Source: Trinickia sp. Y13
Lineage (GTDB): Bacteria; Pseudomonadota; Gammaproteobacteria; Burkholderiales; Burkholderiaceae
Reading direction: 5' to 3'
DNA length: 64,000 nucleotides
Assembly: GCF_029522115.1 (NCBI RefSeq)
Contig: NZ_JAKWFK010000022.1
Span: forward strand, 1-64,000
The notes beneath the pieces are model-generated. The model made no database searches and was not told where the DNA came from. It worked only from the letters and a program-made list of their open reading frames with translations. The translations under genes and the position numbers were made by a program. Shown one piece after another: positions 43,043 through 52,080 of this stretch. Within the stretch, counting starts at the first letter, position 1. Each line of letters opens with the position of its first letter.

Positions 43043-45795
43043 GCGAGGATGACATTGCGATGAAAACCGACCGCGAGGGAGGTGTCGCCAAAACGGTCAC
43101 ACGCTCGACCTGCTGCTACTGCGGTGTCGGCTGCGGCGTTTTGATCGAATCGGAAAACGGCCGCATCACCGGCATCGAGGGCGATCCCGAGCATCCGGCC
43201 AACTTCGGCCGGCTCTGCACGAAGGGGCGCTCGCTGCCGGAAACGGCCGCGAGCGTGGCGGGCCGCGCGCTGCATCCCGAGATTCGGCTCACGCGCGAAG
43301 CGCCGCGCGAGGCCGCCGAATGGTCCCACGCGCTCGATCACGTCGCCGCGCGTTTCGCCGAGGTGATCGAGCGCGACGGACCGGACGCCGTCGCGTTCTA
43401 TGTTTCAGGGCAGTTGTTGACCGAGGACTACTACGTCTTCAACAAGCTCGCGAAAGGACTGATTCGGACCAACAACATCGATACCAATTCGCGCTTGTGC
43501 ATGTCGAGCGCGGTGACGGCCTATAAAAAGGCCTTCGGCGCCGACGGTCCCCCCACTTGCTACGAAGATCTCGAACTTGCTCGCACCGTGCTGTTCGCGG
43601 GGAGCAACATGCCGTACGCGCACCCGGTGCTGTTCAGGCGCTTGGAGGAGGCAAAGGCCAAGGATCCGTCGATTCGATGGATCGTCGTCGATCCGCGCCG
43701 CACCGACGTCGCGGCGTTGGCCGATCTGCATCTTGCGATCGAACCGGGCACCGATGTCGCCTTGTTCAACGGGATGCTGCATCACATGATCTGGGAAGGC
43801 GCCGTGGACCCGGCGTTCATCGCGGCGCACACGAACGGCTTCGAAGCGCTCAAAGCGCTCGTGCGCGGCTACACGCCCAGTATCGCAGCGGATATCTGCG
43901 GCATCGCCGAATCCGATCTGCTGCAGGCCGCGCAATGGTTCGCCGCTAGCCCCGCTTCGCTGTCGCTCTATTGCATGGGCCTGAATCAATCGAGCCACGG
44001 CACCGATAAGAACCTTGCGCTGATCAATCTTCATTTGGCGACGAGGCAAATCGGCAAGCCGGGCGCAGGACCGTTTTCGTTGACGGGCCAGCCGAACGCC
44101 ATGGGCGGGCGAGAGGTAGGCGGCATGGCGACGATGCTCGCTGCGCACCGCGATATCGGCAACGCCGAGCATCGCGCGCAAGTCGAGGCGCTGTGGGGCG
44201 TGAGCGGGCTATCGGCGCGCCCCGGCTTGCCGGCCGTCGACATGTTCGACGCGCTCGCCGAGGGGAAAATCAAGGCGATTTGGATCGCCTGCACCAACCC
44301 GGTCCATTCGATGCCCGACATCGAACGCGTGCGCAAGGCCCTGAACAAGGCCGAGTTCGTCGTCGTGCAGGAAGCGTTCACGCAGACGGACACCGTGCCG
44401 TACGCCGACGTGCTGCTGCCTGCTTCGAGCTGGGGCGAGAAATCGGGCACGGTGACGAACTCGGAACGCCGGATCTCGCGCGTGCGCGCCGCCGTCGAGG
44501 CGCCGGGCGAAGCGCGCCCGGATTGGTGGATCGCCAACGAGATCGCGCGCAGACTCGAAACGCGGCTCACGGGCGGGCAGGCGCGAGCCGACCGCCCCAC
44601 CCTATTTCCGTTCGCATCGCCTGGAGACGTCTTCGACGAACATCGCGCGCTCACGGTCGGACGCGATCTGGACATCGGCGCGCTGTCGTACCCGCGGCTC
44701 GAAGCCGACGGCCCGCAGCAATGGCCTTATGCCTCCGATGCAGCGACGGGCACCGCGCGCCGCTACACCGATGGCGTCTTCGCCACCGCCGACGGCCGCG
44801 CCTGTTTCCACGCCACCGCGTATCGGGGCGTAGCCGAGCCGGCCGACGCGCGCTATCCGTTCCGTTTGCTGACGGGGCGGCTGCGCGATCAGTGGCATGG
44901 CATGAGCCGCAGCGGGCGAACTGGCGCATCGTTCAATCACGCGCCGGAAGCGACGTTGTCGATGCGGCGTGAGGATGCAGCTCGCCGCGGCGTCAAGGAC
45001 GGCGATCTCGTCACCGTGACGAGCCGGCGCGGCCGCTTGGTCTTGCCCGTCGAAACCACCGACGACGTGCCCTCCGGCACCGTGTTCGCCGCCATGCATT
45101 GGAGCGGCCAATTTCTGGCGAGCGGCGGCATCAACGAAGCGACGATCGGCGCCGTCGATCCCGATTCGAAGCAACCCGAGCTCAAGCATGCGGCGGTGCG
45201 CGTGGAAGCGGCCAAGCTGCCCTGGCGGCTCGTTGCCGCGAAACGCGGCGACGTGCTCGCATTGCGCGAAGCCGTGCAACCGCTATTGGCGGCACGCCGC
45301 TACGCCTCGATTCGCGTCGAGGGCGACGATCTCGTCGTCGTCTCGGCGGCCGATGTCGACGCCGATGCGCAATGGACCGAAAGACTGCATGATGCGCTAG
45401 GATTGGCGCGTGGCGACGAGTTGCTCGAGTACCGCGACGCGCGTCGCGGCCGCGCGCAACGCGTTGCCTGGAATGGGGATCTGGTGGACGGCTTTCTGGT
45501 GACCGGCGACACGAGCCCCGCGGCGGCGCTGATCGAGCAAATTCGCACGGCAAGCCCATGGGAAGGGCCGCGCCATGCCATCGTCTTGCTCGGCGGCGAC
45601 TCCCCGGCGCGCAGTTTGGCGCCGCGCGTGCGCGTGCTCTGCAATTGCAAGCAAGTGACGCAACCGCAGATCGAGCAAGCGATAGCGAACGGAGCAGGGC
45701 TCGATGCGCTCAAATCGACGCTCGGTTGCGGTACGGTTTGCGGCTCGTGCGTCCCGGAAATCAAGCGCTTGCTGAACGCAACGACGCCCGCGTGA
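43039..45795 (+). CDS. nasA: assimilatory nitrate reductase catalytic subunit with C-terminal BFD domain
   Basis: 918 aa; a second possible start is the ATG at 43060. The N-terminal [4Fe-4S] cysteines lie in STCCYCGVGCGVL and RLCTKG. The molybdopterin domain follows, then the dinucleotide-binding C-terminal domain (YPFRLLTGRLRDQWHGMSRSG). The last about 60 residues are a BFD-type [2Fe-2S] domain (VLCNCKQVTQPQIEQAI, TLGCGTVCGSCVPEI), as in Klebsiella/Pseudomonas NasA. It reduces nitrate to nitrite in the cytoplasm. No separate NasC electron-transfer subunit is present, so the electron source is probably a ferredoxin or flavodoxin via the BFD domain. Confidence 0.94.
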   Translation: MSEDDIAMKTDREGGVAKTVTRSTCCYCGVGCGVLIESENGRITGIEGDPEHPANFGRLCTKGRSLPETAASVAGRALHPEIRLTREAPREAAEWSHALDHVAARFAEVIERDGPDAVAFYVSGQLLTEDYYVFNKLAKGLIRTNNIDTNSRLCMSSAVTAYKKAFGADGPPTCYEDLELARTVLFAGSNMPYAHPVLFRRLEEAKAKDPSIRWIVVDPRRTDVAALADLHLAIEPGTDVALFNGMLHHMIWEGAVDPAFIAAHTNGFEALKALVRGYTPSIAADICGIAESDLLQAAQWFAASPASLSLYCMGLNQSSHGTDKNLALINLHLATRQIGKPGAGPFSLTGQPNAMGGREVGGMATMLAAHRDIGNAEHRAQVEALWGVSGLSARPGLPAVDMFDALAEGKIKAIWIACTNPVHSMPDIERVRKALNKAEFVVVQEAFTQTDTVPYADVLLPASSWGEKSGTVTNSERRISRVRAAVEAPGEARPDWWIANEIARRLETRLTGGQARADRPTLFPFASPGDVFDEHRALTVGRDLDIGALSYPRLEADGPQQWPYASDAATGTARRYTDGVFATADGRACFHATAYRGVAEPADARYPFRLLTGRLRDQWHGMSRSGRTGASFNHAPEATLSMRREDAARRGVKDGDLVTVTSRRGRLVLPVETTDDVPSGTVFAAMHWSGQFLASGGINEATIGAVDPDSKQPELKHAAVRVEAAKLPWRLVAAKRGDVLALREAVQPLLAARRYASIRVEGDDLVVVSAADVDADAQWTERLHDALGLARGDELLEYRDARRGRAQRVAWNGDLVDGFLVTGDTSPAAALIEQIRTASPWEGPRHAIVLLGGDSPARSLAPRVRVLCNCKQVTQPQIEQAIANGAGLDALKSTLGCGTVCGSCVPEIKRLLNATTPA

Positions 45796-45850
45796 GCCGC
45801 GCCCCCGGTCGCGGCAACACACGTGCGTTAGCGATGTAAACAGACTCTCG

Positions 45851-46426
45851 ATGCTGCGTATTTTGCTCGTTTCCGATACTGACAAACCGATTGGCGAACT
45901 GCGCGAGGCGCTCGCTCGCCTGGGCTACGACATGCTGCCGGAGACTGCCGCGCCGAACGCGTTGCCGAAAGTGGTCGAGCGCGAGCGGCCGGATGTCGTC
46001 ATCATCGATACCGAATCGCCTTCGCGCGATACGCTCGAGCAATTAGCCGTGATGAACGAGACGGCCCCGCGCCCCGTGCTGATGTTCAGCCATGACGCGA
46101 ATCAGCAGTTGATCCGCTCGGCCGTCGACGCCGGCGTCACCGCGTACATGACGGAGGGCTTGTCGCCCGACAAGCTCGCGCCGATTCTGGAAGTGGCGCT
46201 CGCGCGTTTCGCCCATGAGGAAAGACTGCGACAGCGCTTAGCGAAAGCCGAGACCGAACTCGAAGAGCGCAAAACCATCGATCGGGCGAAGCGCCTGCTG
46301 ATGGAGCACAGCAAACTTTCCGAAAACGACGCATACGCCACCCTACGCAGGCGAGCCATGGATGCCGGCGTACGCTTGGCCGAGATCGCGCGCCGCGTGA
46401 TCGAAGCGGCCGAATCTTCGAGGTAG
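45851..46426 (+). CDS. nasT: NasT-type ANTAR antitermination regulator
   Basis: 191 aa. Residues 1-120 form a receiver-like domain (LLVSDTDKPIGELREALARLG, VVIIDTESPSRDTLEQL), and about 125-185 an ANTAR RNA-binding domain (RAKRLLMEHSKLSENDAYATLRRRAMD). In NasST systems NasT binds leader hairpins and lets RNA polymerase read through into nitrate reductase genes unless held by NasS. The matching terminator lies at 40152-40196. It starts 55 bases after nasA. Confidence 0.92.
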   Translation: MLRILLVSDTDKPIGELREALARLGYDMLPETAAPNALPKVVERERPDVVIIDTESPSRDTLEQLAVMNETAPRPVLMFSHDANQQLIRSAVDAGVTAYMTEGLSPDKLAPILEVALARFAHEERLRQRLAKAETELEERKTIDRAKRLLMEHSKLSENDAYATLRRRAMDAGVRLAEIARRVIEAAESSR

Positions 46427-46433
46427 CAACGCA

Positions 46434-47540
46434 ATGGACATCGCAATGCCTGGCGCGCATCCCCTGGAAAAGACGCATCTGCGCATCGGCTTCGTTTCGC
46501 TCTCCGACGCCGCGCCGCTCGTCGCGGCCAAGGTGCTCGAATTCGGCCATCGTCACGGCCTCACGCTCGAGCTATGCCGCCAGCCATCGTGGGCGGCGGT
46601 GCGCGATAAGCTGCTCTCGGGCGAGCTCGACTGCGCCCATGCGCTCTATGGCCTCGTGTACGGCGTCGAACTGGGCATCGGCGGCCCGCGCGACGAGATG
46701 GCCGTATTGATGGTGCTCAACCGCAACGGGCAGGCGATCACCTTGTCGACGCAGCTCGCGCACGCGCTCGACATCGAGGGAAATCTGAAGGCGGCGCTCG
46801 CCACGCTCGGGCGCCCGCCGGTATTCGCTCAAACGTTTCCGACCGGCACCCATGCGCTCTGGCTTTACTACTGGCTTGCCGCGCATGGAGTGCATCCGCG
46901 CGCCGACATCGAAAGCGTCGTCATCCCGCCGCCTCGGATGGTCGATGCGCTCGAAAGCGGAACGCTGGACGGCTTTTGCGCCGGGGAGCCCTGGCATGCC
47001 GTAGCGGAAGCGCGCGGCGCTGGCGAGACGGTCGTCGCGACCAGCCAGATCTGGGCAAACCATCCCGAGAAGGTCTTGGCATGCCGCCGCGACTTCGTGG
47101 CGCGCCACCCCGCCACGGCGCGCGCATTGATCTGCACCATGCTGGAAGCTTGCCGATGGGTCGATGCACCGGTTCATCGCGACGAAATCGCACATTGGCT
47201 TGCCAAACCCGATGCGCTCGACGTGCCGCTCGAACTGATCGCCCCGCGCTTGAGCGGCCGGGAAGGCGGCAAGCGCTTCGCGCAACCGCCGATGCCCGTG
47301 TCGTTCTTCGACGGCGGCGCGGTCAATTTCCCGCGCGAATCCGAGGGCCGCTGGTTTCTCGCGCAATATCGGCGCTGGGGTCTTTTACGCGAAACCGACA
47401 CGCCGGCAATCGACGACGAAGCGATCGCCGCACGCATCAATCAAACGGCGCTTTATCGCGAAGCGGCAGCTATCGTGGACGTACCGGTGCTGTCGGCAAA
47501 CGCCGCCCCGCCCGATACCCTCAGCAAAGATGCCCTCTAG
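46434..47540 (+). CDS. nasS: NasS-type nitrate sensor (NrtA/CmpA-like, cytoplasmic)
   Basis: 368 aa starting MDIAMPGAHPLEKTHLRIGF, with no signal peptide, which separates NasS from the secreted NrtA/CmpA transport proteins. The periplasmic-binding-protein fold is seen in LRIGFVSLSDAAPLVAAKVLE, CAHALYGLVYGVELGI and GEPWHAVAEARGAGETVVATS. NasS sequesters NasT until it binds nitrate or nitrite. It follows nasT by seven bases. The order here is nasT then nasS; in several other genera it is the reverse. Confidence 0.9.
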   Translation: MDIAMPGAHPLEKTHLRIGFVSLSDAAPLVAAKVLEFGHRHGLTLELCRQPSWAAVRDKLLSGELDCAHALYGLVYGVELGIGGPRDEMAVLMVLNRNGQAITLSTQLAHALDIEGNLKAALATLGRPPVFAQTFPTGTHALWLYYWLAAHGVHPRADIESVVIPPPRMVDALESGTLDGFCAGEPWHAVAEARGAGETVVATSQIWANHPEKVLACRRDFVARHPATARALICTMLEACRWVDAPVHRDEIAHWLAKPDALDVPLELIAPRLSGREGGKRFAQPPMPVSFFDGGAVNFPRESEGRWFLAQYRRWGLLRETDTPAIDDEAIAARINQTALYREAAAIVDVPVLSANAAPPDTLSKDAL

Positions 47541-47668
47541 GCGCTAATCAGCCCGCTGCGCACGAGCGCAGGGCGCCAGCACCGGTCCGGTCCGCCGCTT
47601 CATCGTACCCGCCTGATGAACGACATTTGCGGCGTCGCCGCAACGGTTGCCTGCTCGCGATGGCGCAC

Positions 47669-47690
47669 ATATATCACATTGACATATAAT
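47669..47690 (+). promoter_or_regulatory. candidate MarR operator and -10 of the HPP gene
   Basis: ATATATCACAT at 47669-47679 is identical over 11 bases to the operator upstream of marR (49007-49017). The right half, GACATAT, is degenerate compared with GTGATAT. TATAAT at 47685-47690 overlaps it and is a good -10. Confidence 0.55.
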
Positions 47691-47758
47691 CTCGCGCTTC
47701 CGCGGCGCGGCATGCGACTTTTCGCCGCGTTTTCATCATGTGATCCGAAGAAACCTCT

Positions 47759-48901
47759 GTGCCTAGTCAAGCCGTTCTGCGTTGGTTCGCCAGCTTCGCC
47801 CCGCATCCGGTCGCCGTTTCGTGGCGCGAGCGTCTGCGCTCGTGCTTCGGCGCCTTGCTCGGCATCGTCGCGACCGGCGCCGCGATGCATTGGCTACTAG
47901 GCCCGCAAGCGCAGATCCCGTTTTTGATCGCGCCGATGGGCGCATCGGCTGTCTTGCTGTTCGGCGTGCCCGCCAGTCCGCTCGCGCAGCCATGGTCGTT
48001 CATCGGGGGCAATCTCGTCGCCGCGACGGTCGGTGTGCTCAGTGCGATGTGGATCGACGATCCCATCGCCGCGGCAGCCCTCGCTCTGGCCGCGGCAACC
48101 TGTGTGATGTTCGCGCTGCGCTGCGTTCACCCGCCCTCGGGCGCCGTCGCGCTCACGGCCGTGCTCGGCGGCCCTGCCATTCACACACTCGGGCTTCGCT
48201 TCGTGCTCGAACCCGTCGCGCTGCAATCGTTCGTGCTGCTTGCATCGGCCATCGTCTATCACACGGTGACGGGCCACCGCTATCCGCACGTTGCCCGCGC
48301 CGCCTCGCATGCGGCGCCAGGCTCGACTGGCGTGACCCGCGCCGAACTCGAAACGCTGGTACGACAGCGCGGCGAATTGATCGACGTGGCATCCGACGAT
48401 CTCGAATTGCTCGTGCGCGAAGCGCAGCTGCTTGCCTACGCGCGCAGCTTCAGCGAACTGACTTGCGCCGACATCATGACGCGGGACGCCGTCTACGTAT
48501 CGAGCGAAACGACGGCCGCCGCCGCGTGGCGCCTGCTCGAGCGGCATCGCATCAAAGCGCTTCCGGTGATCGACCCGATGCGGCGCGTCGTGGGCATCGT
48601 AACGCGCACCGATTTCGTCGGGCGCACGGCATTCGGCCTGCGCGGCCCGCGCAATCGCGGCTTCTCACTGCGGCGCGATACGACGGAAAGCCGCTGCGTC
48701 GACGATCTGATGACGCCGAACGTGCGCACCGTCGATGCGCAGTTGCCGGTGGCCGATCTCATTCCGGTGTTCGCACATTACGGGCACCACCATATTCCAG
48801 TCGTGGATGGCGATCGACGACTCATCGGCATGATCACGCAAGCGGATTTGATTGGCGGCCTGCATCGGCAAACCCAGACGCGGCAATTGAGGACGGCCTA
48901 G
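47759..48901 (+). CDS. HPP family membrane protein with CBS pair
   Basis: 380 aa from a GTG at 47759. Residues about 20-180 hold four to five TM segments with the family motif RCVHPPSGAVALTAVLGG. Residues about 240-370 form two CBS domains (DIMTRDAVYVSSETTAAAAWRLL, DDLMTPNVRTVDAQLPVADLI). HPP proteins of cyanobacteria and chloroplasts have been reported to carry nitrite. With nitrate-assimilation genes directly upstream and no NrtABC or NarK gene in view, a nitrate/nitrite transport role is attractive but is inference. Confidence 0.86.
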   Translation: MPSQAVLRWFASFAPHPVAVSWRERLRSCFGALLGIVATGAAMHWLLGPQAQIPFLIAPMGASAVLLFGVPASPLAQPWSFIGGNLVAATVGVLSAMWIDDPIAAAALALAAATCVMFALRCVHPPSGAVALTAVLGGPAIHTLGLRFVLEPVALQSFVLLASAIVYHTVTGHRYPHVARAASHAAPGSTGVTRAELETLVRQRGELIDVASDDLELLVREAQLLAYARSFSELTCADIMTRDAVYVSSETTAAAAWRLLERHRIKALPVIDPMRRVVGIVTRTDFVGRTAFGLRGPRNRGFSLRRDTTESRCVDDLMTPNVRTVDAQLPVADLIPVFAHYGHHHIPVVDGDRRLIGMITQADLIGGLHRQTQTRQLRTA

Positions 48902-49008
48902 AAAGCGCGCGGACAAAGACGAGGATCGGAGCCGCCCACCCTTCGCGCTGATCTGGCATTGCCACGCTGAGAGTCGAAGCGTTATGTGACGGGCCTGAGC
49001 GAGAAAAT

Positions 49009-49025
49009 ATATCACATCGTGATAT
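49009..49025. promoter_or_regulatory. MarR operator ATATCAC-N3-GTGATAT
   Basis: ATATCAC-ATC-GTGATAT is a perfect 7+7 bp palindrome with a 3-base spacer, ending 28-37 bases before the marR start. A TATTATAT -10-like element overlaps its right half. The same motif, less perfect, precedes the HPP gene and ClC copy 1. Confidence 0.75.
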
Positions 49026-49062
49026 TATATTCGCTTTCAAACTCATCCTTTGCGTGACTCCG

Positions 49063-49479
49063 ATGAAACTCTCCGCTTCCCGTGCGCTGGCCAAGACCGA
49101 TTTCGAGCAGTTGTCGGAATTTCGCTATCAGATGCGTCGCTTCGAGCGCTTTTCCGAGCGCGCCGCGCACGCAGAAGGTATCACGCCGCTGCAGTACTTG
49201 CTGTTGTTGCACGTGAAGGGCTACCCCGGCCGAGAGTGGGCGACGATCGGCGAGTTGGCCGAACGGTTGCAGGCCCAACACCACGGGGTCGTCGCGCTGG
49301 TGTCGCGCTGCGAAGCGCTCAATCTCGTCAAACGCAAGGTGAGCGAGACCGACCGGCGGCAAGTGGAAGTGCATCTGCAAAAAGCGGGTGAAACGGTATT
49401 GGTGAAACTGGCGGCGCTGCACCGCGCCGAGTTGAACTCGCTGCAAGGCGCGTTCAGCGTGCCGCAAATCGATTTATGA
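49063..49479 (+). CDS. MarR family regulator
   Basis: 138 aa from the ATG at 49063; a GTG nine bases earlier (49054) is also possible and neither has a strong ribosome site. The winged helix covers TPLQYLLLLHVKGYPGREWATIGELAERLQAQ..GVVALVSRCEALNLVKRKVSETDRRQVEVHLQKAG, with a conserved DxRxxxV-type wing (TDRRQVEVHL). The C-terminal helices are typical of the dimer region. The gene is directly upstream of ClC copy 2 and follows a palindromic operator, so autoregulation and control of the ClC gene are expected. Confidence 0.87.
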   Translation: MKLSASRALAKTDFEQLSEFRYQMRRFERFSERAAHAEGITPLQYLLLLHVKGYPGREWATIGELAERLQAQHHGVVALVSRCEALNLVKRKVSETDRRQVEVHLQKAGETVLVKLAALHRAELNSLQGAFSVPQIDL

Positions 49480-49506
49480 GTGCATGAACTAGGCGAATGG
49501 ATGAAC

Positions 49507-51285
49507 ATGGATCACAACAAGAGAGATTTTTCCGCCAACGCGCGCTTGCCCGGCATCTGCGCGCTCGCAGCCGTCATCGGCGTGCTAGGCACGATCGCGG
49601 CCTTCGCTCTGCTCAATCTCATCTACTTGTTCACGAACGTGTTCTTCTTCGGCACGTTCTCGTTCGCGAACCATTCGCCCGCCGATAACCACCTCGGTGT
49701 CTGGGTCGTCCTGATCCCCGCGCTCGGCGGCCTCATCGTAGGCTTGATCGCCCGCTTCGGCTCCGACAAGATTCGCGGCCACGGCATTCCCGAAGCGATC
49801 GAAGCGATCTTGTTCGGCAAGAGCCGCATGTCGCCGAAAGTCGCCGTGCTCAAGCCGCTTTCTTCCGGCATCGTCATCGGCAGCGGCGGGCCGTTCGGCG
49901 CCGAAGGCCCCATCATCATGACGGGCGGCGCACTCGGCTCGCTGCTTGCGCAATGCGTCAAAGTGACGGCGGCGGAGCGTAAAACGCTGTTAGTGGCGGG
50001 CGCCGCCGCCGGCATGACCGCTGTGTTCGGCACGCCTGTCGCCGCGGTCCTGCTGGCCGTCGAACTGCTGCTGTTCGAATGGCGCCCTCGCAGCTTTCTG
50101 CCCGTGGCGTTGGCATGTGCCGTGGCGGGTTTCCTGCGCGCCATCTGGTTCGGCGTCGGGCCGTTGTTTCCGCTCGAAACCGCACCGCCATCCGCCATCT
50201 CGCTCGTCTCCTGCCTGATCCTCGGCGTAGCGAGCGGCGCGCTCGCTTCCGGGTTGTCGGTGGCGCTCTATGCGACCGAAGACTTGTTCGCCAAACTGCC
50301 GCTGCATTGGATGTGGTGGCCTGCGATCGGCGGGCTCGCGGTCGGCCTGGGCGGGTTGATCGAGCCGCGCGTGCTCGGCGTCGGCTACGACGTGATCGGC
50401 GATCTGCTGCATCAACATCTCGCGATCAAAGTCGCCATCGCGATCCTCGTGGTGAAGGCGATCATTTGGGTCATCGCATTGGGCTCCGGCACCTCGGGCG
50501 GCGTGCTCGCCCCGTTGCTCATGCTCGGCGCCGGGCTCGGGATCGTGATGGGACCGCTGCTTCCCGGCCATGAAGTGGCGTTATGGCCTCTCGTGGCGAT
50601 GGCCGCCACGCTCGGCGCCACCCTCGGTGCGCCGCTCACCGCCATCGTCTTCGCCTTCGGGCTCACGCACGACAGCAACGCGCTCCTGCCTTTATTGGCC
50701 GCAACGCTCGTTGCGCACGGCTTCACCACCGTGGTCATGCGCCGCTCGATCATGACGGAGAAGATCGCGCGGCGCGGATATCACATCTATCGCGAATACG
50801 GCGTCGATCCGCTCGAACGGCATCACATCGACGAGGTCATGACGCGCGACGTGAAAACGATCGACGCGAGCTTGCCCGTGCGCGAAGCGCTGGCTTCGTT
50901 CTTCGGCCCGAGCCAGAGTCATCGCGCCTACCCGGTCGTGCGCGGCGATCGGCTTGTCGGCGTCGCCGATCGCGAGACGCTCGTGGCGTTGACCGACGCT
51001 GAAAACGGCGTCGGCCGCGACATGACGCTGGGCGGCGCGCTCGCCGCGAGCCCCCCCGTCGTCGCCCTGCCGGGCGAAAACTGCCGCCTCGTAGCTGCGC
51101 GGCTGGCCGTGCAAGGCCTCGAGCGCGTGCCGGTCGTGCTCGATCGCGAATCGATGAAACTGACCGGTATCGTCTCGCGCAGCGATCTCGTCAAACCCGC
51201 GCGTCTGCACTTCGAGGAAGAACAGAAGCGAGAGCGTTTCCGGCGCGTCGCCTGGCGGCCCGCGAAACGCCGCCGGCAGGTTTAG
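49507..51285 (+). CDS. ClC family anion transporter with C-terminal CBS pair (copy 2)
   Basis: 592 aa from the ATG at 49507, chosen because MDHNKRDF aligns with the start MSEHKGDF of copy 1. The core shows GHGIPEA, GAEGPIIMTGG, a TPVAAVLLAVELLLFEW helix and GTSGGVLAPLLMLG, then two CBS domains from about residue 440. As in copy 1, His replaces the chloride-selective Ser, and the second Glu of the internal EE pair is Leu. It shares most of its length with copy 1 at high similarity and lies in an operon with marR. Anion not known. Confidence 0.9.
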   Translation: MDHNKRDFSANARLPGICALAAVIGVLGTIAAFALLNLIYLFTNVFFFGTFSFANHSPADNHLGVWVVLIPALGGLIVGLIARFGSDKIRGHGIPEAIEAILFGKSRMSPKVAVLKPLSSGIVIGSGGPFGAEGPIIMTGGALGSLLAQCVKVTAAERKTLLVAGAAAGMTAVFGTPVAAVLLAVELLLFEWRPRSFLPVALACAVAGFLRAIWFGVGPLFPLETAPPSAISLVSCLILGVASGALASGLSVALYATEDLFAKLPLHWMWWPAIGGLAVGLGGLIEPRVLGVGYDVIGDLLHQHLAIKVAIAILVVKAIIWVIALGSGTSGGVLAPLLMLGAGLGIVMGPLLPGHEVALWPLVAMAATLGATLGAPLTAIVFAFGLTHDSNALLPLLAATLVAHGFTTVVMRRSIMTEKIARRGYHIYREYGVDPLERHHIDEVMTRDVKTIDASLPVREALASFFGPSQSHRAYPVVRGDRLVGVADRETLVALTDAENGVGRDMTLGGALAASPPVVALPGENCRLVAARLAVQGLERVPVVLDRESMKLTGIVSRSDLVKPARLHFEEEQKRERFRRVAWRPAKRRRQV

Positions 51286-51756
51286 CTCGGCGCGCGCGTT
51301 GCCCGCATCGGGCCACACCGCCCTAGGTAGTTACCACGCTGTCACTTGCGCCGTTGCTCATCTACTATTCTTCAGAACAATGGATGAACGAAAAATACGG
51401 GGGGCGCTTCGATAGCGCCGGCGCAGGGAGCGGTGCGCGCTTTCGCGAATAAAAGTCCAACGATAAGCGGTGGGCGGTTCGCCCCCGCACATTCGCGACG
51501 GGACGACGAGCACGAGAATACGCTCACGTGGAATGGTATCGATGGCAATACGCCGTTCCACGTGAATTTACGATCGTGTACGTCAATGGCGTCTGCACAA
51601 AACGAGAACGAGCGAGCGGGGATACCGGCTGAATACTCGGCACGAATACGATTGCGCGCAGGATCGGTGCGCGCAACGCACAAAAAACTGGGACGAGTGA
51701 TTCAGCCGGTTTCGCAACGCTACACCGTGCGGCAGCGCCGAACGGGGAGGCGTGAC
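51286..51756. other. 471-base gap with a 10-bp inverted repeat
   Basis: No gene-like frame. TCACGTGGAA at 51524-51533 and TTCCACGTGA at 51556-51565 form a perfect inverted repeat with a 22-base spacer, both carrying CACGTG. It lies 190 bases before the next gene. Confidence 0.5.
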
Positions 51757-52080
51757 ATGGACATCTTGGAACTGGCCCGGCAAGCGGGCTTGCAAGTGCT
51801 GCTCGATGCGCGCATCGGCAGCCAAACCTATCACAGCGTATCCGGTTCGCTGCCGGCACTGCAACGTTTTGCGGACGCAATCGAAGCTCACGCGCGAGAT
51901 GCATCGGCCGCGCAACGAGATTCGCTCAAGCATCATGCGCCGCCCGCGCGCCCCGCGGCGTCGACGCGGCTGCGCAAGCGCGCGCGCTGGCTGCCGATGC
52001 GTCGCCTGCCTATCGGCCGCCGGCTCCAGCCGGCAGGCTCGAACCCGAACGCCGCTTCAGGCCATGCCCAAGCCACATGA
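51757..52080 (+). CDS. conserved hypothetical protein, 107 aa
   Basis: 107 aa from the ATG at 51757, with GGGGAGG upstream. The N-terminal half (MDILELARQAGLQVLLDARI, then SQTYHSVSGSLPALQRFADAIEA) looks like a conserved small helical protein often seen in Burkholderia; the C-terminal 50 residues are Arg/Pro/Ala-rich and unstructured. No signal or membrane segment. Its last 71 bases overlap the 3' end of the convergent aroP gene, so the tail may be poorly conserved. Confidence 0.65.
   Translation: MDILELARQAGLQVLLDARIGSQTYHSVSGSLPALQRFADAIEAHARDASAAQRDSLKHHAPPARPAASTRLRKRARWLPMRRLPIGRRLQPAGSNPNAASGHAQAT

Noticed and set aside
47576-47591. CTGCGC-ACGA-GCGCAG hairpin after nasS as an intrinsic terminator
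   Set aside because: Stem of six without any T-run and close to other GC repeats; not strong enough to list.
51556-51569. GTTCCACGTGAATT as a chromosome-1 parS
   Set aside because: Differs at the two outer positions of the GTTNCACGTGNAAC consensus, and its inverse copy matches even less.
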